DNA from: Ignavibacteriota bacterium
Lineage (GTDB): Bacteria; Bacteroidota; Ignavibacteria; UBA10030; SZUA-254
NCBI GenBank assembly: GCA_016191715.1
Contig: JACPVN010000382.1
Span: forward strand, 1-6,080
Direction of reading: 5' to 3'
Length of the DNA: 6,080 nt
Numbering within the stretch: position 1 is the first letter of the stretch; every line of letters starts with the position of its first letter. The translations under genes were made by a program, and so were the position numbers. The notes below the pieces were generated by a model, which saw only the letters and a program-made list of their open reading frames with translations, searched no databases and was not told the origin of the DNA. This document shows, piece after piece, positions 1-5,688 of this stretch.

Positions 1-185
1 GAAGTGACACGCGCTTCCTGAAAGAACCGTTGCCGGTCTTCTTCGGAAATGTTGCGGAGCGATGGAAGAACTTTCAGCGCGACAAAGCGTTGCAGTTTCA
101 GGTCTTCCGCCTTGTAGATAACGCCCATGCCTCCCTGACCGATTTTCTCTACTATTTTATAGTGGGATAAAACGGTGCCAATCAT
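1..185 (-). CDS. Serine/threonine protein kinase, PknB-like, N-terminal fragment (runs off window)
   Basis: The reverse strand encodes 61 codons from an ATG at 185, starting MIGTVLSHYKIVEKIGQGGM, and is cut by the window edge. Visible kinase elements are the glycine-rich ATP loop (IGQGGMGVIYKA, residues 15-26), the ATP-anchoring lysine in VALKVL (K38), and a glutamate in FFQEAR (E57) positioned like the helix-C Glu that pairs with that lysine. These are the first landmarks of Hanks-type bacterial kinases, which phosphorylate Ser/Thr on proteins from the cytoplasmic side; the catalytic HRD and DFG motifs lie outside the window. No Shine-Dalgarno sequence precedes the ATG. The gene is divergent from the sensor kinase at 449, so the two may share regulatory DNA, but nothing shows a functional link. 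The family is clear; substrate and C-terminal sensor domain are unknown. Confidence 0.93.
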   Translation of the reverse strand, partial: MIGTVLSHYKIVEKIGQGGMGVIYKAEDLKLQRFVALKVLPSLRNISEEDRQRFFQEARVT

Positions 186-226
186 GCAAGAAGAATATTG
201 GTATGCAGGGTACTGCTGAGAAATGA

Positions 227-257
227 CAAGACAAAGTCTTGAATTTTTAGAAAATTC
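227..257. repeat. Two abutting perfect palindromes, candidate operator or leader hairpins
   Basis: CAAGAC-AAA-GTCTTG (227-241) shares its last base with GAATTTT-TAG-AAAATTC (241-257). Both have perfect arms of 6 and 7 bp and 3-nt centres. They lie about 42 nt upstream of the Ser/Thr kinase start, so they could be a repressor-binding site or hairpins in that gene's leader. Neither has a T-run typical of an intrinsic terminator. The function is inference only. Confidence 0.4.
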
Positions 258-346
258 GTCCGTTTCATGAAAAATTGGTGAGTAATATAGCAAAGGATTT
301 TTCGAGACACAATTTGACCGTTTCCTTTTCAAATATTGTTTTTGTT

Positions 347-354
347 TAATTTTG
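347..354 (+). promoter_or_regulatory. Candidate -7 promoter box (TAATTTTG) for the sensor kinase
   Basis: TAATTTTG matches the Bacteroidota sigma-70 -7 consensus TAnnTTTG exactly. It points toward the sensor-kinase gene starting at 449, which would give a leader of roughly 90 nt. No TTG -33 element at the expected spacing is evident, and AT-rich DNA yields such matches by chance, so this is tentative. Confidence 0.25.
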
Positions 355-448
355 TCCTACATTAGCGCAGGCAAACTTGCATACGTATATCAACGATACA
401 TTGTTCTATCATAAATTATGAATATTGTTAACATCGTAGATTATTTTT

Positions 449-3400
449 TTGAGTAAACACCTCACATGCTTTAGACTGACTCTCTTTCTCAATATTGCTT
501 TGTTCCTTTTCTTCCGGCAAAATGCATGGGGACAAAGTAACGGCTTCGATGAAGACTGGCGCTGGGTGCAGTTCACAACTGAGTCGGGACTTCCTTCGAA
601 CAAAGTTACACAAGTTCTTGAAACTCCCGGCGGCACGGTGTGGGCGGCAACTTCCGAAGGTATCGCGTGGTTCGATGGTTACAAATGGATTTCTGTAAAT
701 AGCAGAGATAGTGGTTCGGGTTTGACTCAACCTTTTATCGTAGGACTCTACAACATGGATGAGGATGGCATCTTAGTTTCTACCTCTAAAGGTGTTTACA
801 CCGGAACAAAAGATGGTTTACGTTTTCTTATTAAATTTCCTGTTCGAGGTCCAAGAAATATTATTCCCCTTTCCTTTGATTCACTTCTTTTTCATTTTGG
901 AGACTCACTGTTTCTTTATAAACATGGTACGATGAAACCATTCGAGTCGGACCAATTTCAATTGAATGAAAAAATCCTCGAAATCAGAAAGACAGAAAGC
1001 GGCACAATCTGGATGAGAACAATTGATGGCTTGTATCGGTGGGAAAATAGAACCTGGAAGAAATTTCTTAATGATGAAAACCTCCCGTCGAATATCCCTA
1101 ATCTGGTAGAGAATCGTCGTGGAACAGGAATAATAGATGGAAGAACAGTCGGTGAAGGTCTTACCGAATGGTACAATGGTACATCACCGCAACAAAACCT
1201 TCGTGAGAAATCTGATGTCGTTCAGTCGCTTGATGTTGGACCGAACAATGAAGCAATCATTATCTATCAATCGGGTGATGTTCGCTTTCGTCAGAACAAA
1301 ATCTGGTCTTCCTTCTCACTCAAGCATGGAGAAATCAAAGATATCCTCTTTGTCAAGCTCCGCGCAAACGGAGACCTGTGGGTCGGCACAGAGCATGGCT
1401 TGTATCTCTACAACCGTTCCTCATCCCGCTGGACAAACTTCAATCACGAATCTCCTGATGTCCGTAACTATGTGAATGAGATAATCAAAACCCGCAACGG
1501 TTCAGTCTGGCTCGCTACCGGTAATGGCGTAGAAATAATAAATCAGAATGTAGGTCGAACTTTAGTTCGACCTAACTTAACAACTGGGCGAACTGAAGTT
1601 CGCCCTACATCAATTACAACAGTTCTTGGAATACCCTTGAATGCGGTAACAGGATTATGTGAAGATGACGAAGGGAATATCTGGATTTCAAGCGGCTCGG
1701 CTTTTGAAGGCGCGTTGCGGTGGGATGGAAAATCGTGGAAACATTTTCGCATCTGTGATACGTGCGATGCAATCTTTGTTCACAAAATCCGGAAGGATTT
1801 GCGTGGACGGCTCTGGTTTCTAGGACTCGGAAAAACAGGTCAGTCGGAACAGCCGGGCGCGTTTGTACTTGAGAATGGAACATTCACACGCTGGGGTAAA
1901 GAAGAAGGATTGCCGAGCGGACGTGTGTACTCGTTTGCCGAAGGAATGAACGGTGAGTATTGGTTCGGAACTGCGGAAGGATTGAGCAGATGGAGACCCT
2001 CTTCACCACATCGTCACCCTGAATTTATTTCAGGGTCTAATCCTGACGGTAGCAAACAGATGCCGAAACAAGTTCGGCATGACCATCCGCATCAGGGTTC
2101 ATGGACACACTGGTCAGTTGCAGAAAAAATCAGAACACATAGAGTTTTCACACTTGCAGTTGACCATGAAAACCGGCTTTGGTTTGGAAGTTGGGACGTA
2201 CCCGATGCGGGGCTCGGATATATTGATGAACACGATTCAATTCAGTTTCTCACAACCAACAATGGTCTGGTTGATAACCGTATCATTGACCTTCGCGTTG
2301 ATTCACTGGGGGAACTTTGGATTGCAACACAGCGAGGTCTTTCCTCCTTTGCTCGCGGCTTCTGGACTACGTTCAATGAAAATTCCGGTCTCATTTATCC
2401 TAATCTCTGGTCTGTTCTTCCTCTCCGTGATAAAATTTATGTGGGAACCCACGGCAAAGGTCTCGCCATCCTCAACCGGATAGAAAGTACATCGCCTCCT
2501 CCGCGTGTCTTCTTTGAAAAGCCGATTGTCGAAGAGCAGGATGTTACATTGCGCTGGAAACCTCTTGCGTATTGGGGAGAAGTGCATCCGCACGATATTC
2601 TTACGCGCTACAGTATTACCGATAGCGCTGTGTCAGGTTGGTCTGCACAACATCAGGTGTCGTATAAAAATTTGAAGCCCGGCAATTATGTACTTCATGT
2701 GCTTGCAAAAGGATTGTTTGGAAACTACAATCCAACCGGAGAGAGCATTTCCTTCACCGTTCCGCCGCCGTTTTACTTCCGTCCCGTCGTGTATCTTCCC
2801 GCCGGAGTTTTGCTTCTTGGTCTGATGGCTCTCGCCGGAACTCTTCTCAATAAAAAACGCGCGTATGATATTTCTCTTCGTAAGAGCGAAGCAAAGTTTC
2901 GCTCCGTAACGGAAATGACTTCTTCGGCAATCTTCATCTATAATGAATCGAACATCATTTTTGCCAATCATGCGGCGACATCACTTACCGGATATTCTCT
3001 CGAGGAACTTCAGGCAATGCGTCTCTATGAATTCATTCACTCTGAAGAGAGAATAGAAATCGAAGAACAGGAACGAAAACGAAGCGGCAAAACAACCGTG
3101 CCTCATCGGACCGAATTTCGAATCATCACAAAAAGCGGCACGGAGCGCTGGCTTGATTTTACAACCGGCTGGATAAATTTTCAGGGGAAGCCGGCGATGA
3201 TTGGCTCTGCGTTTGAAATCACCGAGCGCAAACTTGCTGAAGAACAAATCCTTGCAGATCAGGAACAACTTCGTTCGCTCGCGTCAGAACTTTCAAGAAC
3301 AGAAGACCGCGAGCGACGTCGGCTTGCAGTACAACTTCACGATACCATCGGACAGTCGCTTCTCTTCTCCAAGATGAAACTGCAACTCCTCCAGCGTTCT

Positions 3401-3925
3401 CCTGAACAGCCCGATGCAAAAAAAGAAATGGGAGACCTTCGTCGTCTCATTGAACAGTCCATCAATGAAACACGAACGCTGATGTACGAATTGAGTCCGC
3501 CAATCCTCTACGACCTCGGTCTCAAAGCCGCACTTGAATGGCTTATCAGAGAGATGAAGCAGAAGCACACACTCGCCATGACCTTTGAAGACGATGAGAC
3601 ACCGAAACCATTGACAGATGAATTGCGGATTTTTTTCTTCAATGCAATCCGCGAAGCGCTGACAAATATTATCAAACATGCAAACGCACAAACCGTGAAG
3701 GTGCGTCTTCATTCTGTTGATGGAAACGTTCAGGCAATCATCATTGATGATGGCATTGGATTCGACTCTGCAACATTGAAACAGACGGCGGGAAAAGATG
3801 GCGGCTTCGGACTTGCGAGCGTACGGGAACGGGCAAAACATCTCGGCTGTACTTTTTCCATCGAATCAGTAATCGGGAAAGGAACAACTGTCACCTTATC
3901 TTCACCACTCGCTCTGAAGAAATGA
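449..3925 (+). CDS. Membrane sensor histidine kinase: two-component regulator propeller + Y_Y_Y + PAS + HisKA_3 + HATPase_c
   Basis: This 1158-residue protein is a sensor that autophosphorylates on histidine in response to a periplasmic signal. Residues 1-28 form a signal peptide (hydrophobic TLFLNIALFLFF, likely cut after AWG). Residues 33-676 hold about 14 propeller blades of the type GxlWvgTxxGL (for example GDLWVGTEHGLYLYN at 308-322), suggesting two seven-bladed propellers. A Y_Y_Y-like beta domain (about 695-772), a transmembrane helix (about 779-800) and a PAS/PAC domain (about 811-928) follow. HisKA_3 carries H964 in QLHDTIGQS. HATPase_c has the N-box around E1069/N1073, DDGIGFD (1100-1106) and GFGLASVRERA (1119-1129). 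The start is TTG at 449: an in-frame TAG lies at 437-439 and no in-frame ATG precedes the signal peptide. There is no receiver or AraC domain, so it is not the hybrid HTCS type of gut Bacteroides. Two palindromic repeats are inserted in-frame (residues 368-387 and 522-545). The ligand is unknown. Confidence 0.93.
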   Translation: MSKHLTCFRLTLFLNIALFLFFRQNAWGQSNGFDEDWRWVQFTTESGLPSNKVTQVLETPGGTVWAATSEGIAWFDGYKWISVNSRDSGSGLTQPFIVGLYNMDEDGILVSTSKGVYTGTKDGLRFLIKFPVRGPRNIIPLSFDSLLFHFGDSLFLYKHGTMKPFESDQFQLNEKILEIRKTESGTIWMRTIDGLYRWENRTWKKFLNDENLPSNIPNLVENRRGTGIIDGRTVGEGLTEWYNGTSPQQNLREKSDVVQSLDVGPNNEAIIIYQSGDVRFRQNKIWSSFSLKHGEIKDILFVKLRANGDLWVGTEHGLYLYNRSSSRWTNFNHESPDVRNYVNEIIKTRNGSVWLATGNGVEIINQNVGRTLVRPNLTTGRTEVRPTSITTVLGIPLNAVTGLCEDDEGNIWISSGSAFEGALRWDGKSWKHFRICDTCDAIFVHKIRKDLRGRLWFLGLGKTGQSEQPGAFVLENGTFTRWGKEEGLPSGRVYSFAEGMNGEYWFGTAEGLSRWRPSSPHRHPEFISGSNPDGSKQMPKQVRHDHPHQGSWTHWSVAEKIRTHRVFTLAVDHENRLWFGSWDVPDAGLGYIDEHDSIQFLTTNNGLVDNRIIDLRVDSLGELWIATQRGLSSFARGFWTTFNENSGLIYPNLWSVLPLRDKIYVGTHGKGLAILNRIESTSPPPRVFFEKPIVEEQDVTLRWKPLAYWGEVHPHDILTRYSITDSAVSGWSAQHQVSYKNLKPGNYVLHVLAKGLFGNYNPTGESISFTVPPPFYFRPVVYLPAGVLLLGLMALAGTLLNKKRAYDISLRKSEAKFRSVTEMTSSAIFIYNESNIIFANHAATSLTGYSLEELQAMRLYEFIHSEERIEIEEQERKRSGKTTVPHRTEFRIITKSGTERWLDFTTGWINFQGKPAMIGSAFEITERKLAEEQILADQEQLRSLASELSRTEDRERRRLAVQLHDTIGQSLLFSKMKLQLLQRSPEQPDAKKEMGDLRRLIEQSINETRTLMYELSPPILYDLGLKAALEWLIREMKQKHTLAMTFEDDETPKPLTDELRIFFFNAIREALTNIIKHANAQTVKVRLHSVDGNVQAIIIDDGIGFDSATLKQTAGKDGGFGLASVRERAKHLGCTFSIESVIGKGTTVTLSSPLALKK
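1550..1608. repeat. In-frame paired palindromic repeat inside the sensor-kinase gene (GTAG-type)
   Basis: Two hairpins lie back to back. The first has perfect 11-bp arms (TAGGTCGAACT at 1551-1561, AGTTCGACCTA at 1564-1574) and a TT loop. The second has 9-bp arms (GGGCGAACT at 1586-1594, AGTTCGCCC at 1597-1605) and a GA loop. The outer ends GTAGGTCGAACT and AGTTCGCCCTAC are inverted copies with one mismatch, so the whole is an inverted pair of the same unit. It encodes residues 368-387 as a double VGRTxVRP-like peptide (VGRTLVRP, then GRTEVRP). In the forward direction only this frame is free of stops. It sits in propeller blade 8. Such repeats recur around genomes of this lineage as I recall them; that is not verifiable here. 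Confidence 0.8.
2012..2083. repeat. In-frame double-hairpin repeat inside the sensor-kinase gene (GTCA...TGAC type)
   Basis: A 72-nt block (24 codons) is bounded by GTCA (2013-2016) and TGAC (2080-2083). It contains two hairpins with perfect 8-bp arms: ACCCTGAA (2016-2023) with TTCAGGGT (2029-2036), and ATGCCGAA (2060-2067) with TTCGGCAT (2073-2080), each with a 5-nt loop. The encoded peptide includes HPEFISGS and QMPKQVRHD and does not resemble the propeller around it. I recognise the pattern as a dispersed palindromic repeat seen in many bacterial genomes (hairpin, short spacer, hairpin ending QVRHD in translation); the family assignment is from memory. It interrupts blade 11 between GLSRWRPSS and GSWTHW. 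Confidence 0.8.
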
Positions 3926-3926
3926 A

Positions 3927-4065
3927 AAGTTCAAAGTGAAAAATGAAAAATGCTTTTTTTTACACCCAAAATTTCATTTGTCGCTTCTCATCAATCATTT
4001 TTTCTGATAACACGAATAACTGATAACAAATAACTTTTTAACTTTTCATTTTTAACTTTTAACTT
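3927..4065. repeat. AT-rich inverted-repeat element filling the gap between kinase and regulator
   Basis: The 145-nt gap between the two genes is bracketed by 24-nt arms. The left arm (3927-3950) and the reverse complement of the right arm (4042-4065) agree at 21 of 24 positions. Inside lies a direct tandem: CTGATAACACGAATAA (4004-4019) followed by CTGATAACAAATAA (4020-4033). The T-run at 3953-3960 is not preceded by a GC-rich stem, so I do not call a terminator. The element ends 5 nt before the regulator's ATG and forms most of its leader. It looks like a repeat insertion rather than ordinary spacer. Whether it blocks or permits readthrough cannot be told. Confidence 0.55.
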
Positions 4066-4070
4066 ATACT

Positions 4071-4718
4071 ATGTCAACCAAAATTATCCTTGCCGACGAC
4101 CATCAATTATTCCGTGAAGGACTCCGCAGTCTTCTTGTGAACGAACTCCATTACAACGTTGTTGCTCAGGTTTCCGACGGAAGAAGCGCTGTGCAGACAG
4201 CAAAAGAAATGAAACCTGATTTGGTGATCATGGACTTTTCGATGCCCGATATGAACGGCGCAGAAGCAACACGAAAAATTCTGGAACATCAACCGCAGAT
4301 AAAAATCATCGCGCTCTCAATGCACACCGACTCAAAGTATATCAGTGAGATGTTGAGCGCAGGCGCATCGGGGTATCTTCTCAAAGATTCTGCTGTGGAT
4401 GAACTGGAACGGGCCGTTACGACAATCCTTTCGAACCGCATCTATATTTCTCCTGCTATTGCCGGAGGACTCGTGAAGGAATACATCCGTCATCTCAATG
4501 AAACTCCCATTGGTGCAAACGCGCTTACCCAAACCGAACGCGAAGTGTTACAACTTCTTGCCGAAGGAAAATCTGCAAAAGAAATCGCCGCCACGATGGA
4601 TGTCAGTTCAAAAACCATTGACGTTCATCGTCATAACATTATGGAGAAACTCAATCTCCACACACTTCCTGAGTTGACGAAGTTTGCTATTCGGGAAGGA
4701 CTTACTTCTCTTGAATAA
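4071..4718 (+). CDS. NarL/FixJ-family response regulator (REC + LuxR-type HTH)
   Basis: This 215-residue protein has the standard two-domain layout and length. The receiver domain (about 3-120) has the acidic pair D9/D10 (ILADDHQLFREGL), phospho-acceptor D55 (LVIMDFSMPD), the switch serine S83 (ALSMH) and the conserved lysine K105 (YLLKD). The C-terminal LuxR-type helix-turn-helix (about 152-208) shows LTQTEREVLQLLAEGKSAKE and the recognition-helix region SSKTIDVHRHNIMEKL. Phosphorylation at D55 is expected to promote DNA binding. It lies 145 nt downstream of the HisKA_3 kinase on the same strand, and NarX-type kinases pair with NarL-type regulators, so a cognate pair is very likely. The ATG at 4071 is chosen because the receiver begins immediately after it. 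No Shine-Dalgarno sequence precedes it; the leader is repeat-derived. Target genes are unknown. Confidence 0.95.
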   Translation: MSTKIILADDHQLFREGLRSLLVNELHYNVVAQVSDGRSAVQTAKEMKPDLVIMDFSMPDMNGAEATRKILEHQPQIKIIALSMHTDSKYISEMLSAGASGYLLKDSAVDELERAVTTILSNRIYISPAIAGGLVKEYIRHLNETPIGANALTQTEREVLQLLAEGKSAKEIAATMDVSSKTIDVHRHNIMEKLNLHTLPELTKFAIREGLTSLE

Positions 4719-4751
4719 GTAAAAATTAAAAAGTCAAAATTAAAAAAGATT

Positions 4752-4832
4752 ACTCAGGTTCAATGCTCTGAACCGTAGAGTCCGATTCGTAATCGGACAG
4801 GTTGTAGCTCCACCAAGCGTCCACGCTTGGTG
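4752..4832. repeat. Cluster of three consecutive palindromes, two with a GTAG lead-in
   Basis: Hairpin 1 pairs ACTC/GAGT and GGTTCA/TGAACC (4752-4781). Hairpin 2 is GTCCGATT-CGT-AATCGGAC (4780-4798). Hairpin 3 is CACCAAGCGT-CC-ACGCTTGGTG (4811-4832). All arms named are perfect. Hairpins 2 and 3 each follow a GTAG (4775-4778 and 4804-4807), the same layout as the GTAG-plus-palindrome unit at 1550 inside the sensor-kinase gene. This suggests modular repeats with different stem sequences and a common lead-in; the stems are seen, their relationship is inferred. Confidence 0.65.
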
Positions 4833-4870
4833 TTGAATTGCTCATTCTCTGTTCATCATGGACAACAAAA

Positions 4871-5028
4871 GGGTAGTTCTAATAATGAATAATGAACACC
4901 GAATGTCGCCCGCCTGCCAAAGTCCGCCACGGCGGACGGCGGGCAGGAATTACGAAGTGGAAATTTACTTCAAAATTCATCATTCCTTGTTCGATATTCG
5001 ATATTGTTTTGTATTTTTAGAACCGCCC
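4871..5028. repeat. Composite MITE-like element with imperfect terminal inverted repeats, overlapping the DUF5615 3' end
   Basis: The left end (4871-4880 plus 4881-4906) and the reverse complement of the right end (5028-5019 plus 5005-4980) align. GGGTAGTTCT corresponds to GGGCGGTTCT with two mismatches. The following 26-nt blocks agree at about 19 positions, with a 13-nt gap before the second block in the left arm. Between the arms are a GC-rich palindrome (4913-4947) and a symmetrical AT-rich hairpin (GAATT..GAAGT..ACTTC..AATTC, 4947-4978). The right arm is read as the end of the DUF5615 gene. No transposase is present, so mobilisation would need a source in trans. The element type is inference. 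Confidence 0.6.
4913..4947. repeat. GC-rich palindrome nested inside the composite element
   Basis: A stem pairs CCTGCC (4913-4918) with GGCAGG (4942-4947) and, inside it, GTCCGCC (4922-4928) with GGCGGAC (4931-4937), with loop AC and a small unpaired bulge. It is strongly GC-rich while the flanks are AT-rich, which suggests a separate repeat inserted into the host element. Similar GC palindromes are, from memory, dispersed in many genomes. Confidence 0.7.
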
Positions 5029-5225
5029 AAAATGTTATCTCCGAAGTCAGCATCCCTTGTTACGAGTGTTCGGTTTTGCATTGTAGCGAAGCGAAGAATT
5101 TCCGGGTCTGATGCCCGCTGAAGGTTTATCTCACTTGTATGAAGTGTATCAAGTCCAAGTTCCCGTAAATACTCGTTCACTTCAATGCGGATGTTTTGAT
5201 CGAGGAGCAACCTCCACGAAGCCAT
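4980..5225 (-). CDS. DUF5615-family PIN-like protein (putative toxin nuclease), C-terminus replaced by repeat sequence
   Basis: An ATG at 5225 gives 81 residues; a GTG one codon upstream (5228) is an alternative. The sequence WRLLLDQNIRIEVNEYLREL, then ASDPEILRFA and LVTRDADFGD, matches the DUF5615/Mut7-C-like PIN fold, whose acidic residues form a metal-dependent nuclease site. D9, D40, E42, D58, D60 and D63 are present. The family normally runs to about 110 residues, with a beta strand and helix after DFGD. Here, after residue 66, the tail GGSKNTKQYRISNKE and the TGA stop are encoded by the inverted-repeat element at 4871-5028. It follows the DUF433 gene with a 1-nt TGATG stop/start overlap, indicating translational coupling as in VapBC-like toxin-antitoxin pairs. 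The product is probably a truncated, possibly inactive toxin; the toxin role is inferred from family and context. Confidence 0.8.
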   Translation of the reverse strand: MASWRLLLDQNIRIEVNEYLRELGLDTLHTSEINLQRASDPEILRFATMQNRTLVTRDADFGDNILGGSKNTKQYRISNKE

Positions 5226-5461
5226 CACTGAAGTTCTGCTACCTCAACATTATTCAATGTGTCAACAGCAAATTCTATCGCTGCCTGAATATCGTTATCA
5301 GTTAAACCGGGATAACCGCGTTTCAAACTCTCAAACGTTTCCCCTTGTGCAAACTGACTAAGTAGGTCACTTACAAGAATCCGCGTATTTTTAATGACAG
5401 GTTTGCCACTGCAAATCAGAGGGTTAATTTCAATTTTATCGTGGTACATCATATTTTTCAT
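5225..5461 (-). CDS. DUF433-family antitoxin-like protein
   Basis: This 78-residue protein has the full DUF433 signature: IEINPLICSGKPVIKNTRI (residues 10-28) and YPGLTDNDIQAAIEFAVDTL (50-69). The family forms a small helix-turn-helix-like fold and is commonly found next to DUF5615/PIN-like genes; VapB45-like antitoxins belong to this group as I recall. Length is normal and the gene looks intact. The ATG at 5461 is preceded by an AT-rich stretch with no Shine-Dalgarno sequence. Its stop TGA (5227-5225) overlaps the ATG of the DUF5615 gene, so the antitoxin is made first, the usual toxin-antitoxin order. The likely role is binding and neutralising the DUF5615 product and repressing the operon; this is inferred from the family. 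Confidence 0.88.
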   Translation of the reverse strand: MKNMMYHDKIEINPLICSGKPVIKNTRILVSDLLSQFAQGETFESLKRGYPGLTDNDIQAAIEFAVDTLNNVEVAELQ

Positions 5462-5485
5462 TTACTAAACTGAAAAAATATACTA

Positions 5486-5493
5486 CAAATGAA
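5486..5493 (-). promoter_or_regulatory. Candidate -7 promoter box for the DUF433/DUF5615 operon
   Basis: Read on the minus strand this is TTCATTTG, one mismatch from TAnnTTTG, placed 24 nt upstream of the DUF433 ATG. It lies within the 16-nt repeat shared with the opposite gene, which strengthens the case a little. No clear -33 element is seen. Confidence 0.25.
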
Positions 5494-5680
5494 CTTACAT
5501 TTCAGATATTGGTAATGTGAAAGACTTCTCTCCCCTGCACCCTTCTCCCGCGCTCCCCACCTCCGAGTCCTCTTTTACATTTCAATTATCTCTCCGTTCT
5601 CCAATCCGATGATACACTTCTAAAGAAAAAAGAACCTCCTTCTAAGAATTTCCCCTATTCCCCTGCCCTCTGCTTCTGCG

Positions 5681-5688
5681 TACATTTG
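5681..5688 (+). promoter_or_regulatory. Candidate -7 promoter box (TACATTTG) for the T9SS-CTD-like gene
   Basis: TACATTTG fits the Bacteroidota TAnnTTTG box exactly and ends 9 nt before the ATG at 5698, so the transcript would be almost leaderless. The same core, CATTTGTAGT, occurs on the minus strand upstream of the DUF433 gene. A -33 TTG is not evident. Confidence 0.3.

Larger units (their letters stand above)
186..448. promoter_or_regulatory. Divergent intergenic region between Ser/Thr kinase and sensor kinase
   Basis: These 263 bases separate two divergent genes and contain no credible coding sequence. They must hold the promoters of both. Visible structure comprises two abutting palindromes at 227-257 and a TAATTTTG box at 347-354, described separately. 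The stretch just before the sensor-kinase start (about 411-448) is AT-rich and has no purine-rich ribosome-binding sequence. Confidence 0.6.
4719..4979. other. Convergent intergenic region composed largely of repeats
   Basis: This 261-nt gap lies between the ends of the response regulator (+) and the DUF5615 gene (-). I see no gene in it. An AT-rich start (4719-4748, repeats of AAAATTAAAAA) recalls the arms of the 3927-4065 element. A cluster of three hairpins (4752-4832) and most of a composite inverted-repeat element (4871-5028) fill the rest. The strong stems may terminate transcription from both sides, but none has the classical following U-run. Confidence 0.6.

Noticed and set aside
3293..3841. 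Minus-strand open frame of 182 codons inside the sensor kinase
   Set aside because: The opposite strand encodes clear HisKA_3 and HATPase motifs; this long frame is a by-product of that codon use.
3951..3965. T-run after the sensor kinase as an intrinsic terminator
   Set aside because: The preceding sequence is A-rich and gives no GC-containing stem, so the standard criteria are not met.
4752..5005. Series of palindromes as a CRISPR array
   Set aside because: The hairpins differ in sequence and spacing; there is no constant repeat with regular unique spacers and no cas gene.
4858..5121. Plus-strand open frame of 87 codons
   Set aside because: It consists almost entirely of the composite repeat and the antisense of DUF5615; the peptide has no domain character and no ribosome-binding site.
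5111..5305. Plus-strand open frame of 64 codons over the DUF433/DUF5615 junction
   Set aside because: It is antisense to two genes with strong family signatures.
5580..5640. Possible coding remnant on the minus strand (short SLEVYHRIGER-like peptide)
   Set aside because: Only about 14 codons are open before a stop, with no start and no verifiable homology, so it cannot be supported.
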